The notes under the pieces were generated by a model that saw only the letters and a list, made by a program, of their open reading frames with translations, had not been told where the DNA came from and did no database searches. From Volvox africanus (lineage: Eukaryota > Chlorophyta > Chlorophyceae > Chlamydomonadales > Volvocaceae), in contig BSDZ01000010.1 in the NCBI GenBank assembly GCA_030268105.1, positions 720,001-784,000 on the forward strand: 64,000 bases of DNA. Direction: 5' to 3'. This document shows positions 43,751 to 55,513 of the stretch, piece after piece; the first letter of the stretch is position 1; each line of letters begins with the position of its first letter. The position numbers were made by a program, and so were the translations under genes.

Positions 43751-46704
43751 ATGACCATGCCGGTCCCGGACCCTCGGGTCGAAGCAGGCCCGATAACGAG
43801 TCTTGCCAGCGCTTGCCTCAATCCTTCGCCCTTCATGCTGCTAACCGACATTAGTTGGCTCTGGCGTCTGCAAATCTGCATCATTTTGCTTTGGCTCTGC
43901 ACACTATGGACGCACCAAATGGTGCTGCCCCTCCGCCCGGGGTGGCGCCGACTGGTCGCGGCAGTACCCGCGGTCACAGCCCTCATCGCCGCGCCTTTCC
44001 TTTTCCACCCCTTCAATGAGCCCATCCTTTCCATGACCACCGCATTCATGAGCGTGCGAATGCCCGTCACGAAGCTCCTGGCGGCGTGTTATAGCCGAGG
44101 ACCCTTGGCAGCTCTACCAACGAAGCCACGGGCCCACGGGGACGCAACCGCACACGGGAGGGTGCCGGCCCTGCCATTAGTGACGTTCTTCATGCTGTGT
44201 CCTGTCGTACCGCGAGTCGGTCGCGCTGGGGAACGTGGAGATGGCAAATGCGAGGGAAGGACTCCGGAAGGTGCGCCGGCAGGTTCCGGAGCCGGGTGGG
44301 GGAGGGTAAAGGCCTCTTCTTACATTGCGAGACTGCACATGAAGGTCGCCGGCCGGCCATCTGTTAATGAGACCACAGAGGGAGGTTGGAGGATGAACAC
44401 ATCGATGGCAGCGCTACATGCCGGCTGTTGCATTGCTGCTGTGGGCGCTGAGGCCGCCGGGACGAAAGCGAAAGACGCACCTCCCCGATTGAAAGAGCCC
44501 CGAGAAGGCATATGCCGCCCCTAAGAGCGCCCATTGCTGACCCTTACTGAGCCCACAGGCCCTAACTGCGGCGGCGACGCCACTAATACGTACTACAGCC
44601 CCAGCAACCTCCACCGCACTCATAGCAGCGCATACCGCGCGTGCGGCGACCGCCGGCGTCTACTGCGTGGGCTGGCGGGCAAGTGGCTGGCCTTTACCTT
44701 TACCTCAGCACTGGCTGTACGGTACGGCAATATAGCACCTCTGGCGGTACATGCCGCCTTGGCGTACGGCATGTTGGCGATTATGGGCGGCATGATGGAC
44801 CTCACTGCGTTGTACTGCACGATCTGGTGGGATGTGGACCTGGTGCCGCCCTTCCACAACCCTTTTCAGGCCACATCGCTGTCAGGTCGGGGAGGGAGAG
44901 GGAGGGAGGGAGGGAGGGAGGGAGGGAGGGAGGGAGAGGGAGGGAGGGAGGGAGGGGAGGGGAGGGGAGGGGGGGAAGGGGAGTGTCCCAGGAACCCAAA
45001 CCGGCGGAGCGCCACATACTCCCTTACCAGCGGCCCATCCCACGTATATTGTGTGGTCGGGAGCCGTGTTGAGGCGTTGAGATGCGCCGTACTATGCCCG
45101 TACATTAACCTTTGTGGCAGATTTCTGGGCTCACCGCTGGAACGTGACCCAGAGCCGGGTCCTCAAGGGGTTACTGTACGACCCCATCGTGGAGGGGCGA
45201 TTGGTGCCCGAGGAAGCGGAGGAGGCAGCTGGCCACCACCGCCATCTTGATCGCGGTGCCAATAGCAGGGGTGGTGGCAGCGGGGGCAGCAGCGGGAGTG
45301 GCAGCGGGGCCGGTGATGAAGGCATTACCGGAAATGTTAACGCCACCGGCGGCGGCGGCGGCGGCTCTGGAGGTGACGTTTTGCAGGACGGAGGGAGTGG
45401 CGACTGTGTGGCCTCTGGCGCTGAACACAAGCCTCAGGTGACCCTGTACCAGAACGCATGCCGGCGGCGCCTGGTTTCGGCCTTCGCCGTACAACAGCAC
45501 GAACGTGTCAGTGACGGCGGCGATATTGATGCTGATGGTGGCGGTCTTGATGCTCGGCCACGTGAACAGTGGATCCGCGGCGTTCTGTCCAAACCCAATG
45601 CTCCAGGGTTGGGCGGGGCGGGTGCAATCAACCTGGCACCGCAAGGTCCCTCCGAAACCAAGGTTCACGACGGCGGCGACGGCGCCGCGGCAAGCGCCAA
45701 CCCCGCCATTGCCCGGACCCCGGTTCCCCACATCGCGTTCGGGTGTAAACCGGAGGCCGCAAATGGTACGGAAGGAGGCGGCGGCGGTGGCACCTCCGCT
45801 GACGTGCACACCGGCCGGGGTGGCGGCGGTGACCGCAGCGGATGGGGCGACGAGAGGCAACGCAGGTTACGCGGTGCATGCCGACCCGCAGCGATAGCGC
45901 TGCTGGCGTCTGCAGCTGCGGCGGTGGCGGCTGCGGCTCCTCTCAGCAACGTACGTGTCCGGAGGATGGTGGCGCTGTTAGTGGTGTTTGCCTTCAGCGG
46001 CATCGAGCACGAGGTGAGGCAACCCGCCGCCGTGTCCGTGTGTCCGTGTGTGTGTCCGTGTGTGTGTCCGTGTGTGTGTCCGTGTGTGTGTCCGTGTGTG
46101 TTTGTGTCTGACTCTGCTTGTTCTGTGTGAATATCTATACGTCTCCTAGCTAAGGCGGGAATCGGGTTTCGGAGCCCTCACGGCTTTTCCGCCGGGACGA
46201 CACCGCCGTCCCAAACCTCAATTGGGTCGCGACTTCTCCCCTACTCATCATCGCCAGTGTTGCTTTCCGTCTGGGCTTGTGTTATCCCATCCACTGCTTC
46301 CTAAACAGTCACCCCCTGCTCCCTGCCGTCGCCGCCGCCAGATCTTCCACTGGTACGTCCAGCGCTTTGTGAGCGGGCAGTGGTTCACCTTCTTCGCCGT
46401 ACACGGGTTGCTGCTTGTGGCCGAGGCGGTGCTCCGGAGGACGGCACGTCAGTGGAGCGCGGCAAGTACGGCAGCGCGGGGATCTGCCGGCGGCGCCGTC
46501 ACCGAGTCCACCCTCCATCGTGTCGGGGCTTCGTTGGCTGCTGTGGTGACGCATATGCCCTTGTGGGCCTCCCGCCTGATGACACTGGTGGTTTTGGAGC
46601 TGACAGCGAGCTGCTGGTTCTTTGGAGTCCTCATGGAGCCGGGGATAGTGGACCGAACGTGGGGGGCACTTCGGGGAGTCGTGCCTGTGTATTGGGGTCC
46701 TTGA
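43751..46704 (+). CDS. Wax-synthase-type membrane O-acyltransferase
   Basis: Exons 43751-44270, 44559-44885, 45121-46013 and 46342-46704 give 700 residues. Junctions 2 and 3 are firm; junction 1 fits phase but is less certain. Several membrane segments are visible: LWRLQICIILLWLCTLW, a stretch near VPAVTALIAAPFLF, ALAYGMLAIMGGMMDLTALY, MVALLVVFAFSGIEHE and a C-terminal pair. Family marks are SLSDFWAHRWNVT, rebuilt across the second intron, followed by YDPI, and SGIEHE with the presumed catalytic His. Wax synthases of this plant/algal family join fatty alcohols to acyl-CoA in the ER; some act on other acceptors. A Gly/Ser/Ala-rich insert of roughly 230 residues, unlike known family members, sits between the RWN motif and the catalytic-His segment. 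Confidence 0.75.
44886..44980. repeat. GGGA purine repeat in wax-synthase intron 2
   Basis: Tandem gggagg/ggga units immediately after the donor site at 44886. A long pure polypurine tract can adopt unusual DNA structure. Confidence 0.85.
46031..46110. repeat. TGTGTGTCCG minisatellite in wax-synthase intron 3
   Basis: About seven units of ccgtgtgtgtgt and shorter variants, just after the donor at 46014. Confidence 0.85.
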
Positions 46705-47701
46705 CAGCTGGGATTCGTGAGGCATCGTATTAGGCGTATAGGCGGCGTTAGGAGCTTCCTGCCGCTTCAGCTTTCTGTGCATGACACGTGCGTCTGCCGG
46801 TGGACTGCGCGCCCGGCCGCTTCTTTGGCTGTATTAACGTGAGGGCTGTGGTGTGATGAACCCAACCAGGGATCTCGGAGACTATCGATCGACGAGACAC
46901 AAAGCACTGAGAGGCGGGTGGCGCGGTCGGAAACGCCCTCGGTGCATGCTCGGTGCCTGGGGGGTTCTCTCTCGATATCGTTTTTTAAGATGTTACGCTC
47001 GTGCTGCTGGTCTGGTGGTCAGGACAGGCCGTACAGGTCGCGCTGTGCAATGACGCCGCCGGCATCTTCCAGTGGCCATTTGCGGTTCTCAGTCTTGATA
47101 GACGTCTAAGAGGAGGGCAGCATCCAGGTGGTGGTGGTTTGGAAAACGGCGGTCATTGCAGCTCCGGAATATACCCGTAAAAAAGCGCATCTGAGCGGAC
47201 GAGAACTTAACTGCGGATCCACTCTGGAAAGTTGCAGTACCATTGATACGAGGTGCATATGTACGACTGTTGCAAGAATTCGTATACGGATATCCAGAAC
47301 CAACAACGCAACTTCACAGCCGCCGTGGTGATTACTTGTCATGGGGGGAGTCCGCGCTGCCCAAGGCAGCTGCCTTCAACGTTCTGATGGCACGCAATCA
47401 TATCCTGCACACAACTCCTCGTTTTTCATATCGTACAAACAGGGTTCCACGGGAGGTGCATTTTCCCGTCTTGTCGCGCCGACACCGATGCCCCCACGCC
47501 CCCTCCTGACATCGGAAAAGATATACCTCGAGGACGACCTGACCATGCCAGGCCTCGGGGCGGGCCCTCCCTCCGGGGAACTACTCCTTGAGTCTTGTAG
47601 GCCCTTCGCGCTGCACCTCTTCCCCCCTTTCCTTTCAGAAACACCACCTTCACCACCCGACCGGCGGTCCGTCTCCACCATCTTTGCGGCGAAAATTGCA
47701 G
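46705..47701. other. Convergent intergenic region
   Basis: About 1 kb between the 3' ends of the wax synthase (+) and TANGO2 (-) genes. Only short frames without motifs; presumably the 3' UTRs of both. Confidence 0.5.
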
Positions 47702-49870
47702 CTATCCCGTCTCCAAGCGAAACGGAATCGCAACCTCAGACCAGGAGCCGTCACCCTCCCTGTAGCGCTCCCGGGCCTCTCCGGAGCCGTCATGCCAGAT
47801 CACCATCACCGTCTGACTGCGGGTTCCGTACATACCGTACTGCGTACATTTGAATGCAATTTGGGGGAAAGGGAAGGACCTCGCCCAACAGGTGCTTCAT
47901 CGACAGACATACCGAATGAGCCGTGTGCAGCCGTAAGGAGGTGGAGGTCGCTGCGATGATGCGGGACAAATCGTCATTGTACTTCATGACTTGCACAGTT
48001 CAAACTGCATCAGCTTGAATTACACTACTGACCCACAGCCGCAGCGCTAATCTTCTCAACCGAGGTGTAGGTGTAGGAGAGAATGGGGCCCAAGCGATCA
48101 GGAAAGAGCACAGCTTAACGGTGCCGTCGGGGGGTTAGTAACGCACGTAGAAGAAGCAAAGCGAGGGAACTGCACGACTGCATAAGCCTAGGGTGCGGAG
48201 ACGCTGTGGATTTCCCCCTCCCCTTCCCCCCCCCTCCCCCTTTCCCCCCCCCTTCCCCCTCCCTCCCCCTAAAATCCCTCCTAAAACCCTAAAACCCTCC
48301 TAAAACCCTAAACCCTCCCCTTCCCCCTCCCCCTCGCCCTTTCCCGCGCTTACCGGGGACCTCACGGCCGAAACGAACCGGCCGCTGGTGATATGCTCGA
48401 GCTCTTCACGGAAGGACAGAACGTCGTACTCCTCGACGGTGCCTCCTCCTCCCGAAACGACACTGACCTCTGCTGGCTGCTGCTGTGTCGCCGTACTTCC
48501 CTTGTCCGCCTCCCTTGTCCCGTCACAAGCACTACTCGCCAACTCGCGGATGGGCGCGGGGGTAACTGCCGCCTTTCGCGGCACAAGCCTTCTGCTATCC
48601 CCCAGCAGTTCGCAAAAGATGCGGTCGTACGGCACCTCCTTGCCTGCATGGTTAACCAACCAGGCTGACAAGGTAAGTAAAATCATTAATACCGCTGTTG
48701 CTAACCGGCTGCTTCATCAGCTTCCGACAATTTGGGATGTGAAGTGCTTGGGTGCTCCACCCAGCCCTTGCTAACAGGGCGGGAGAGAGCTCCTCTAAGC
48801 GGGTGAAGGAAAGACCGGACACAAACACTTCATACATCGGATGAAGACCCTATCCAGCCTCACCTGTGCACACGCTCGGCAGCAAGTCCTGAAAGGTCTG
48901 GACCCCGGACGCCACTTTCGGCCACTCCATCATCCGCCCGTTGCTGAGGCCTTCGTTAGGAGGAACGGAGGAACGAGGGCCCTATGGTGCATACGCACAA
49001 TCGGAAGACCGGGTGCTCATTGATGAGGTCCACCTACCGTACACCCGCCCCGGCTCTAGTTGCTCCATCGTCGCTCCCGCGTCTGCGGACATTCCCCCAT
49101 CGCCGCCGCCACTATTACAGCCAGTCAACCATGTGCTCTCATAATCGCCTTCCTTACTGGCTGTTGCACCGCTATCCGTGCTGTTGTTGGTGTAGACGAG
49201 GTCACCGACCCGTGGGTCTGCATTGCTCAGGTCACCGACCACCAAATTGAAGCCCTGGTAACGGCCGTGAGGGATCGACTTCGCGCGGGACAAAAGGGCC
49301 GGGAAGCATATCCGTAGCAGTTAGAGGCAGGTACTGGCCCCTAGTCTTGAAGGGAGGAACGGACCGATCGAGCACGTGTCGAAACAGCTTGTCGATAGGC
49401 CCTCACCTGCACATACTCCTGAGGGGACGAGCTGCCCGTCAGGAACCCGGTTACCAGCTCGCCTCGACTGGTATATGAGCTACGTTCACTGCTGCTTGGG
49501 TCTATGGAATCACGGCTGCGTAGGTTTGTCAGCAGCGCCAGCCGACCGGTGCGAACGTTGATGCCTAGCCAGGTCCCGCCGCTTCCAAGGTCGCGGCCAG
49601 CGAGCAGTCCCTCCGCACCATCCCACAGATGTAGAGTTTGTGTCGGCCTGAGGTAAGAGGGCATCATGTCGCGGCATGTAGAGGAATGTTGGATTAGGAA
49701 GGAGAGCGCGGATTGTGAGTCCGGTACCCTATCCGCGCGGTACAAGGTTTTAACGGATGAGAGGATTTTTCAAAATCTCCCAACCTTTTGAAGAACTCAT
49801 CCCGATTGAATGCGAGAAGGAGTCGCGGCTGTCGGGGGCCGCAACCAAAGACAAGGAACACAAGGCACAT
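47702..49870 (-). CDS. TANGO2: TANGO2 / NRDE family protein
   Basis: Exons 49785-49870, 49407-49647, 49038-49254, 48864-48950, 48354-48643 and 47702-47839, all in phase, give 352 residues. The protein starts with Met-Cys (MCLVFLVFGC), keeping the N-terminal Cys that the family exposes after Met removal. The NRDE signature follows in LLAFNRDEFFKRP. Further family blocks are LLAGRDLGSGGTWLGIN, LALLTNLR, GFNLVVGDL, YGLSNGRMMEWPKV and YGTRSQTVMVIW. TANGO2 proteins resemble N-terminal-nucleophile hydrolases; in animals and yeast they affect ER/Golgi organisation, lipid and heme handling, and the exact reaction is unsettled. The insert after exon 4 (Gln/Gly-rich, about residues 235-280) is longer than usual. 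Intron 1 uses a weak donor (AG|GTTGGG), and exon 4 follows an AAG acceptor. Confidence 0.9.
48202..48344. repeat. C-rich tract with telomere-like CCCTAAAA units in TANGO2 intron
   Basis: A CCCCTT/CCCTCC tract that contains, at 48266-48317, five CCTAAAA/CCCTAAA units separated by CCTCC. TTTTAGGG and TTTAGGG are the telomere repeats of Chlamydomonas and Volvox respectively. It lies in intron 5 of the TANGO2 gene. Confidence 0.7.
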
Positions 49871-50758
49871 TACGTCTCGTGTGACCTCGGCATCTCCGGT
49901 AGGGACTCGATATCCTTGTGCCAGGCGCTGTTTAAATTACCTTACATGGTTATTTATCATTGAGATTACTACATCACTTCCAAAGAGTAAGATTATCAAC
50001 ACGGAAGTGATTGATTGAAAATTCTTTGTTGGACGAGCACGACGAACACGATGTCAGCATCCTGGAGATAAACCTTGCAAGATAGGTGCATCTTTTTGTA
50101 TTTATCACAGGTGAACAGGCATATTGATTTCCGTTATCTGGTCTCTTGTGGTTACTACTGTGGCCCTGGTCTCTTTCCCTCTTTAGTCCATTTCTCCATC
50201 TCCAGTTTTTGGGACTGTGAAAGCACTCTTTTTGGGGCGAAGGTTGAGCCGAGTGAACGCATCGATGGTTACAGTCCAACCTTCCATGCTGAATCTTGTT
50301 CAGTTGACGTGAACACACGAAGCCGAGTGTCCCAGGATAGTGGCAGACTTGACATGCCAGAACCATCACCCTGCCTACGAACTCACAAATACAGGAACTT
50401 TCCCTCTGCCTTGCACCGTACGTACGACAAATCATCATCACTTCCATCAATTTAATCCATCTTCATATGGCGTTCGGCCTATTGCGCAAGTTTACAAAAT
50501 CGCATAGCTGTGCACAACAACTGAAACTGCAGCGAAATGGTGAACCACCATGGATATATCGCCATGTGCCATTAAGGTACGACCGGGCCACATCTACGAA
50601 ATACAGCTCCCTCTGCACTGCAACCTGCTCGCATCACTTCGCCTTTTGGATCAACATACCTCTCATCGAAATCCTCCGATCGGACTGAGGTTGAAACACA
50701 CTCATGACTAGATAGGCAGCGACTGAGGATCCACAGCTGCCAAAACGAATGGACAGGT
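49871..50758. other. TANGO2 upstream region and eIF4B-like 3' flank
   Basis: Contains a minus-strand TGTAA (plus-strand TTACA at 50492-50496) about 260 bases past the stop of the eIF4B-like gene, a candidate polyadenylation signal. No gene recognised. Plus-strand frames of 73 and 126 codons lack motifs. Confidence 0.45.
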
Positions 50759-53700
50759 CTAGAATGGCCCATCATTTCGGGTTGGCAAGCTGCGCTTAAA
50801 AAATGGCTCATCGTCGTCATTGGCGTGGGAATATCCCCTGCTCGCACCATAGGCATTCATGTAGGTGTCGCCGCCGGCGCCATGGCTGCCGTAACTGGCC
50901 TTGCCGTAACTACCGCCACCGTACTGGGCAATACCAGAATTGTACACCCGACCTGACGGGATGCTGCGGCCCACAATCGCCACGCCATGTCCTGTGGTCG
51001 TGCGGCCGGTGAAGAAGGGATCTGATGCCGCGTCTAGCAATGCGTTCCCCACATCCGCCGATGACGGCGGGGGCTTGCTTCGCCCGCCCTTGCCCACCGT
51101 CTGCCACTGGTCCTCGTCACTGCCGCCACTCGTCACACTGCCAGCGAAACCGCCCATGCGGCCCCCATTGCTCGCGGCGCTAATGCCGCAACCATTAGCG
51201 TAGGCAACATTGCTGACAGTAAGACGTTCAGGATCCGTTACACCACGCTCACGCAGCACCTCCTCACGCGGCCTGGCGGCACCAAAGATGGAGGAACGCG
51301 TGTTGGACGCCGTTGCCACAGTACCCGACCCCGGAGCTGCAACAGCAACAGTCGCCGCTGTGGTGTCGCCGCCAGCCGCAGGAGAGGTGCCAGTCTGGGC
51401 AGGAAGCGGCTTCGTGCGTGGTTGCAGGTTCAGCCGGGGTCTACCAGAGCCAAAGCTGGTCGCACCCGTCGGCTGCGGCGGCGACTCCTCACGAGGTTGA
51501 TGAGGTGGCGGCACCTGGGCATCGGAGGCGACCTCAGGACGGCTGCGAGTACGCCATGCCTCGGCCGCATCAGCCACACCCGTAGGTGCAAGACTTGCAC
51601 GCCAGCCATTTCCGGCGTCACCAGAAGGGGCACCGTTGCTGGCCGCACCATTGCGCCACGTCTCGGATGATAAGCTTGCCACGTTGCCTCCGCTGCGTCG
51701 GTCGTCACCATAGCCACGCCACGACTCGGAATCATTGCTATTCAATGACACACCGCGTGGCGATGTAGTGTAACCCGCAGAACCAGTGACTGACCCATTG
51801 GTATAAGCTGCGGGCCGCGCCAGGACGCTGCTGCGGGGGCGCTCATCCGCTCCCGCAGTTGCCCGGGCGACCTCGGACAGCCCACTCGTACCTGTCAGGG
51901 CGCACAGTGCACGACAACATGTTTGGGCAGGAAACAAGCGAAGGCGAGCCAACATGGAGCTATCGATAGTTTTGCCCGAGCCAACATAATGCACACAAAC
52001 GCAGTCGGAATAACGGTGTACATCACGCACTCAGTCCGTCATGAAAACCGCGCCACGTGGAGAATAGGCGTGGGCCCTGTTGCAGCTCACCACTTAGCAG
52101 GTTAGACTTGACTGCGTTCATGCGTGCCAGTGCTTGCTGAGCCAGGCGGTCCGCCCACTCATTCTTCACTGGTTCGGACGAAGGCGCATCGCTCACAGGA
52201 GCAGGCGCATTCATGACTGGGACCTCAGGCTCAATAGTGACGGGGACCGCCGCAGCCTCGGGCACTGCAGGGGCGGCTGCCGGAGCAGGCTTGGGCTCAT
52301 CTGCGACCAGACGCCGCTCCTCCTGTTGTGGGGCCTGCAAGCCCACGGTGGGGAATGCTGCCTCGGACACTGGCTCGTCGAGTTGAAGTCGCTGAACGCT
52401 GGCCATAATCTCCGGTGACGAGATATGCTGCAGTGCGGGTACTGAGGGAGGCAAGTCGGACTCTTGTACGTGAGGCGCGCTGCCGAAATTTGGTCCTGGA
52501 GCTGGGACCAGCATTTGTCCGTATGCGTTAATACCCGGCGCAAAAAATGCGGGCGGCATTGGCACTGGGCCTCCCATGGGGTCACCAGGCGCATTGTACG
52601 GAACGGGCATAAAACCGTGAGCGCCATGGCCCGGCGGTCCCAGGTGCTGCTGCAGCAGCTGTTGCTGGAACTGTTGGAAGGCGGGATCGAACTGATGCTG
52701 CTGGTGCTGCTGCAAGAAGTGTTGCTGCTGCTGGTAGTCATGGGGAGGAGGATATTGGTGCTGCGGCAACATGTGGTGCATATGAAGATGCTGCTGATGT
52801 GGGAAGTCCAATAACGGCTGCCCTTCAGGGAATGGCAGTGGAGGGTACTGGTGCTGCTGTGGTTGCTGCTGCGCAATAGGTTCTTGAGGCTGCTGTGGTT
52901 GTAGAGGCGGCAGCGGCGGCGGGACATGGGTAGCGATTGCCTCCTGAGACTGGTGTGCAACCTGCTGATTAGATGGCGCCGGTACGGCCACTGGCGATTG
53001 GTAATGAAGGTGTGAGGTGGGCGGGGCCGGAGGCAGCTCAACTTCCTGCTGAGAAGGTGTTGCTCGGGGCAAATCCCGTACAGATACGGATGGCTGCTGG
53101 TGATATAGTTGCTCCTGCTGCTGCTGGTATGGTTGCTGCGATTGGCGAGGTGGGCGAGGTGGCCGCTGGCGCCGACCGCCGGCTGCTCCGTCCCAGTCAG
53201 TTGTTGCAACTGTTCCACGATTTGTCGCGGCCTGGACGAAACAGACAATGTATAAATTAATTGCAATCGGAAGGAAAAGCTCCACCCAGAGATACCATGT
53301 GCAGATCAACACCATAGCTCACGGGACATGCACAAGTGTGACAAATAACGCGAAATCATGGTAAAAATTTTGTATGGTGACCATGGTCGCACGTTTATGA
53401 TCAGAATATGCAGTAGACATGCTCACCTCGGCACCCCCGCCGCCAATATCTGGTTCCCCGCCGTTGCGACGGCGTCCGCTGCGGGTCCTACTGCCTCGAC
53501 TACCATGGTCCCCATCTCGTTCACCATTCTGAGCGTCCTGCGGCTTCTGCTTCGGGGCGTCGTCAGATTGGTACTGAGGCTGTTTCGGCTCCCTTCCCCT
53601 GCGCTGTTGCTTACCACCCGCGTTCTGCTGTCCATCGGTGGGCAGCGTCTGGAAGTTCTCCCCGGTAATACCCTCAGATGCGCCAGTCTGTGAGGACGGA

Positions 53701-55028
53701 CGACGTGCCCTGAAAGGTCTCTGCCGTGGCTGCCTGACACTCCGCTCCTGCTGCATCTCCGCTTCGTCCGTGGCAGATTGAGGAAAAGGGGCCATGCGCT
53801 GCATCTCATCACCTGCCTCGACACCCTCAGCAGGGCCTGCCGGCTGACCGCCACGGCCTCGACGGCCCCTGGGCCTGCCGCCCCGCTGTCCACCACGCTC
53901 CGCATCCTCGTGCTCGACGGCGGAACGAGTCCCGTTGGCAGTAACCGGGTCGCTTGCAATGGTGGCGATGCCGCCATTTGAGCCTGCCACCTCGTTAGCC
54001 GGGCCCCGTGATCGACGGTCCCCGCGTGGACGTCCAGGCCTCTCCATCTGTCGCTCCGCTGCCCCGCCACCAGAGGCACCGCCCGCCCTACCTGTTCCGT
54101 TGGCCGCAGTGTCTGCACCTGTAGGTGTGCCTTCGGGACCGGCGGCAGTGGCGCCATGGCCACGGCCACCGCGGCGCCTTCCATCCCTCGGCCGCCCAGC
54201 GGCGGCAGCATTGAAGCCTCCATTACCGGCAATGATGCCGTTGTCAACTGCGGCAGCGCCGCCGTTGGGATGGGCGTCGCCAGAAGCGCCTGAGTCGCGA
54301 ACTCGACTGCCGCCAGCAGCAGGTTGCACTGACGGTCCAGCGACAGGCTGTTTGCTATCACCCCCATTTGAACCATGGCTAGATGGCTTGCCGCCTGGCC
54401 TGACAGCGTTAGCGACATTGTACGGCTGAGGTCGAGCATTTCCGTTCGCAGCCAATCCGGGCTTAGCGCCGGGGTGGCCGTTGGCGTTGAGGCGTCCGTG
54501 AGTACCATTCTGTGGTGCATGAGCTAGACCGCTCGAACCATTCGCAGGATTGCTCCGTCCGTTCTCCACTTGACCATAAACGACGCCATGGCTGGCGGAC
54601 TGATGGTAACCGCCGTTTCCGTTCTTCGCTACGTCCTGAACATGGCTTGACCTGTGAATAGAAAGAATGCAACTGTGATTCAAGGTATCACAGAGACCAA
54701 CTATCTAAAAATGCAAAGCTTGTAAGAGCTGCTCAGACTTTCGGGAGTGCGACATGGGACCTTCTAGCGTCCGCGGCCCAAAGGTCAGAGAAATCAGCAT
54801 AAATCGAGGACCAAGCAGACACGGTAAACATACCAAAAGTTATAGGAACCTCCGTCGTAGTAGTGGACAGACAAGTCTGGCACAGTCATCGGTAACCCAG
54901 GATCTACAATAACCTCACCTTTCGCCCTTGCGGTGCTGCTGCTGCTGCTGGAGCTCCACCAAACTTGTTTTAGATGTGACATCGTTAATGATCTTCTGGC
55001 CGTTTTTCAGGGAGGGCTTCTGAATCAT
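50759..55028 (-). CDS. Large disordered RNA-binding protein, eIF4B-like C-terminus
   Basis: Exons 54919-55028, 53427-54651, 52091-53231 and 50759-51891. The phases (2, 0, 1) match and give 1202 residues. There is no folded domain I recognise; the chain is compositionally biased in blocks. Residues 1-40 end in a Gln run. Exon 2 is Asn/Gly/Ala-rich, with many RGG/RGR clusters (RPRGRRGRGGQ, RRRGGRGHG) typical of RNA-binding disordered regions. Exon 3 is Gln/Pro/His-rich. Exon 4 holds two motifs like those of plant eIF4B and related factors: RPRLNLQPRTKPLP and SSIFGAARPREEVLRERG. It also has repeated Ser-Glu-x-Trp-Arg units (SESWRGYG, SSETWRNG, AEAWRTRS). A role in translation initiation or RNP granules is inference. 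The start is the first in-frame ATG after a plausible acceptor. Confidence 0.7.
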
Positions 55029-55513
55029 CGACGCCTGCGCGGAAGGAACCGAAAGTAGGGTTCAACTTGGTCCGACAGGTTATTCATGCAAAGAAAAGAG
55101 ATTCCTAGGAGGGAAAGCCACAGCACTGCAAGTCAAATTGAGCGCCTAACTTTGAACGTGCCTAGGGCGGCAACCAACGTAAAACATCACAGCGAGGCGC
55201 AACTCCGCACCTTGGAATGAACAGCAACGGTTTGTATACAATGGGAACTGAAACCTGCGACTGGCGATGTCTTTTGTTTTCGGTCTTTGCCCAATGGGAG
55301 AACCCTCCTGGACCATTGGATTCAGAACGTAACACCTAATTGTTCCTCTATGATACACAGTGAAAGATATTGACAGAGCTCCTACACGTTGTTCGTAGAG
55401 ATTTAGGGATATTTTTCCCTGCGCTGCTTGTCTACAGAAGGGTCTCAAGAAACTGCACGGTGCTTTCCCTTTTTCATCGACTGCGTTTTATAAGGCCTAA
55501 ATAGGGCTTTTTA
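55029..55513. promoter_or_regulatory. Bidirectional intergenic region, eIF4B-like / U2AF-like
   Basis: 485 bases between divergent genes. An acceptor-like site just before 55028 (gcgcag on the minus strand) suggests that the eIF4B-like gene has a noncoding first exon in this region. Confidence 0.4.

Noticed and set aside
45171..45860. 229-codon minus-strand frame
   Set aside because: Antisense to wax-synthase exon 3, whose Gly/Ala-rich codons keep other frames open.
52211..53266. 351-codon minus-strand frame
   Set aside because: Alternative frame of the Gln-rich exon 3. CAG repeats read as Ser/Ala in this frame; splice phase favours the Gln frame.
53423..54520. 365-codon minus-strand frame
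   Set aside because: Alternative frame of eIF4B-like exon 2. The chosen frame gives RGG clusters and joins in phase to both neighbouring exons.
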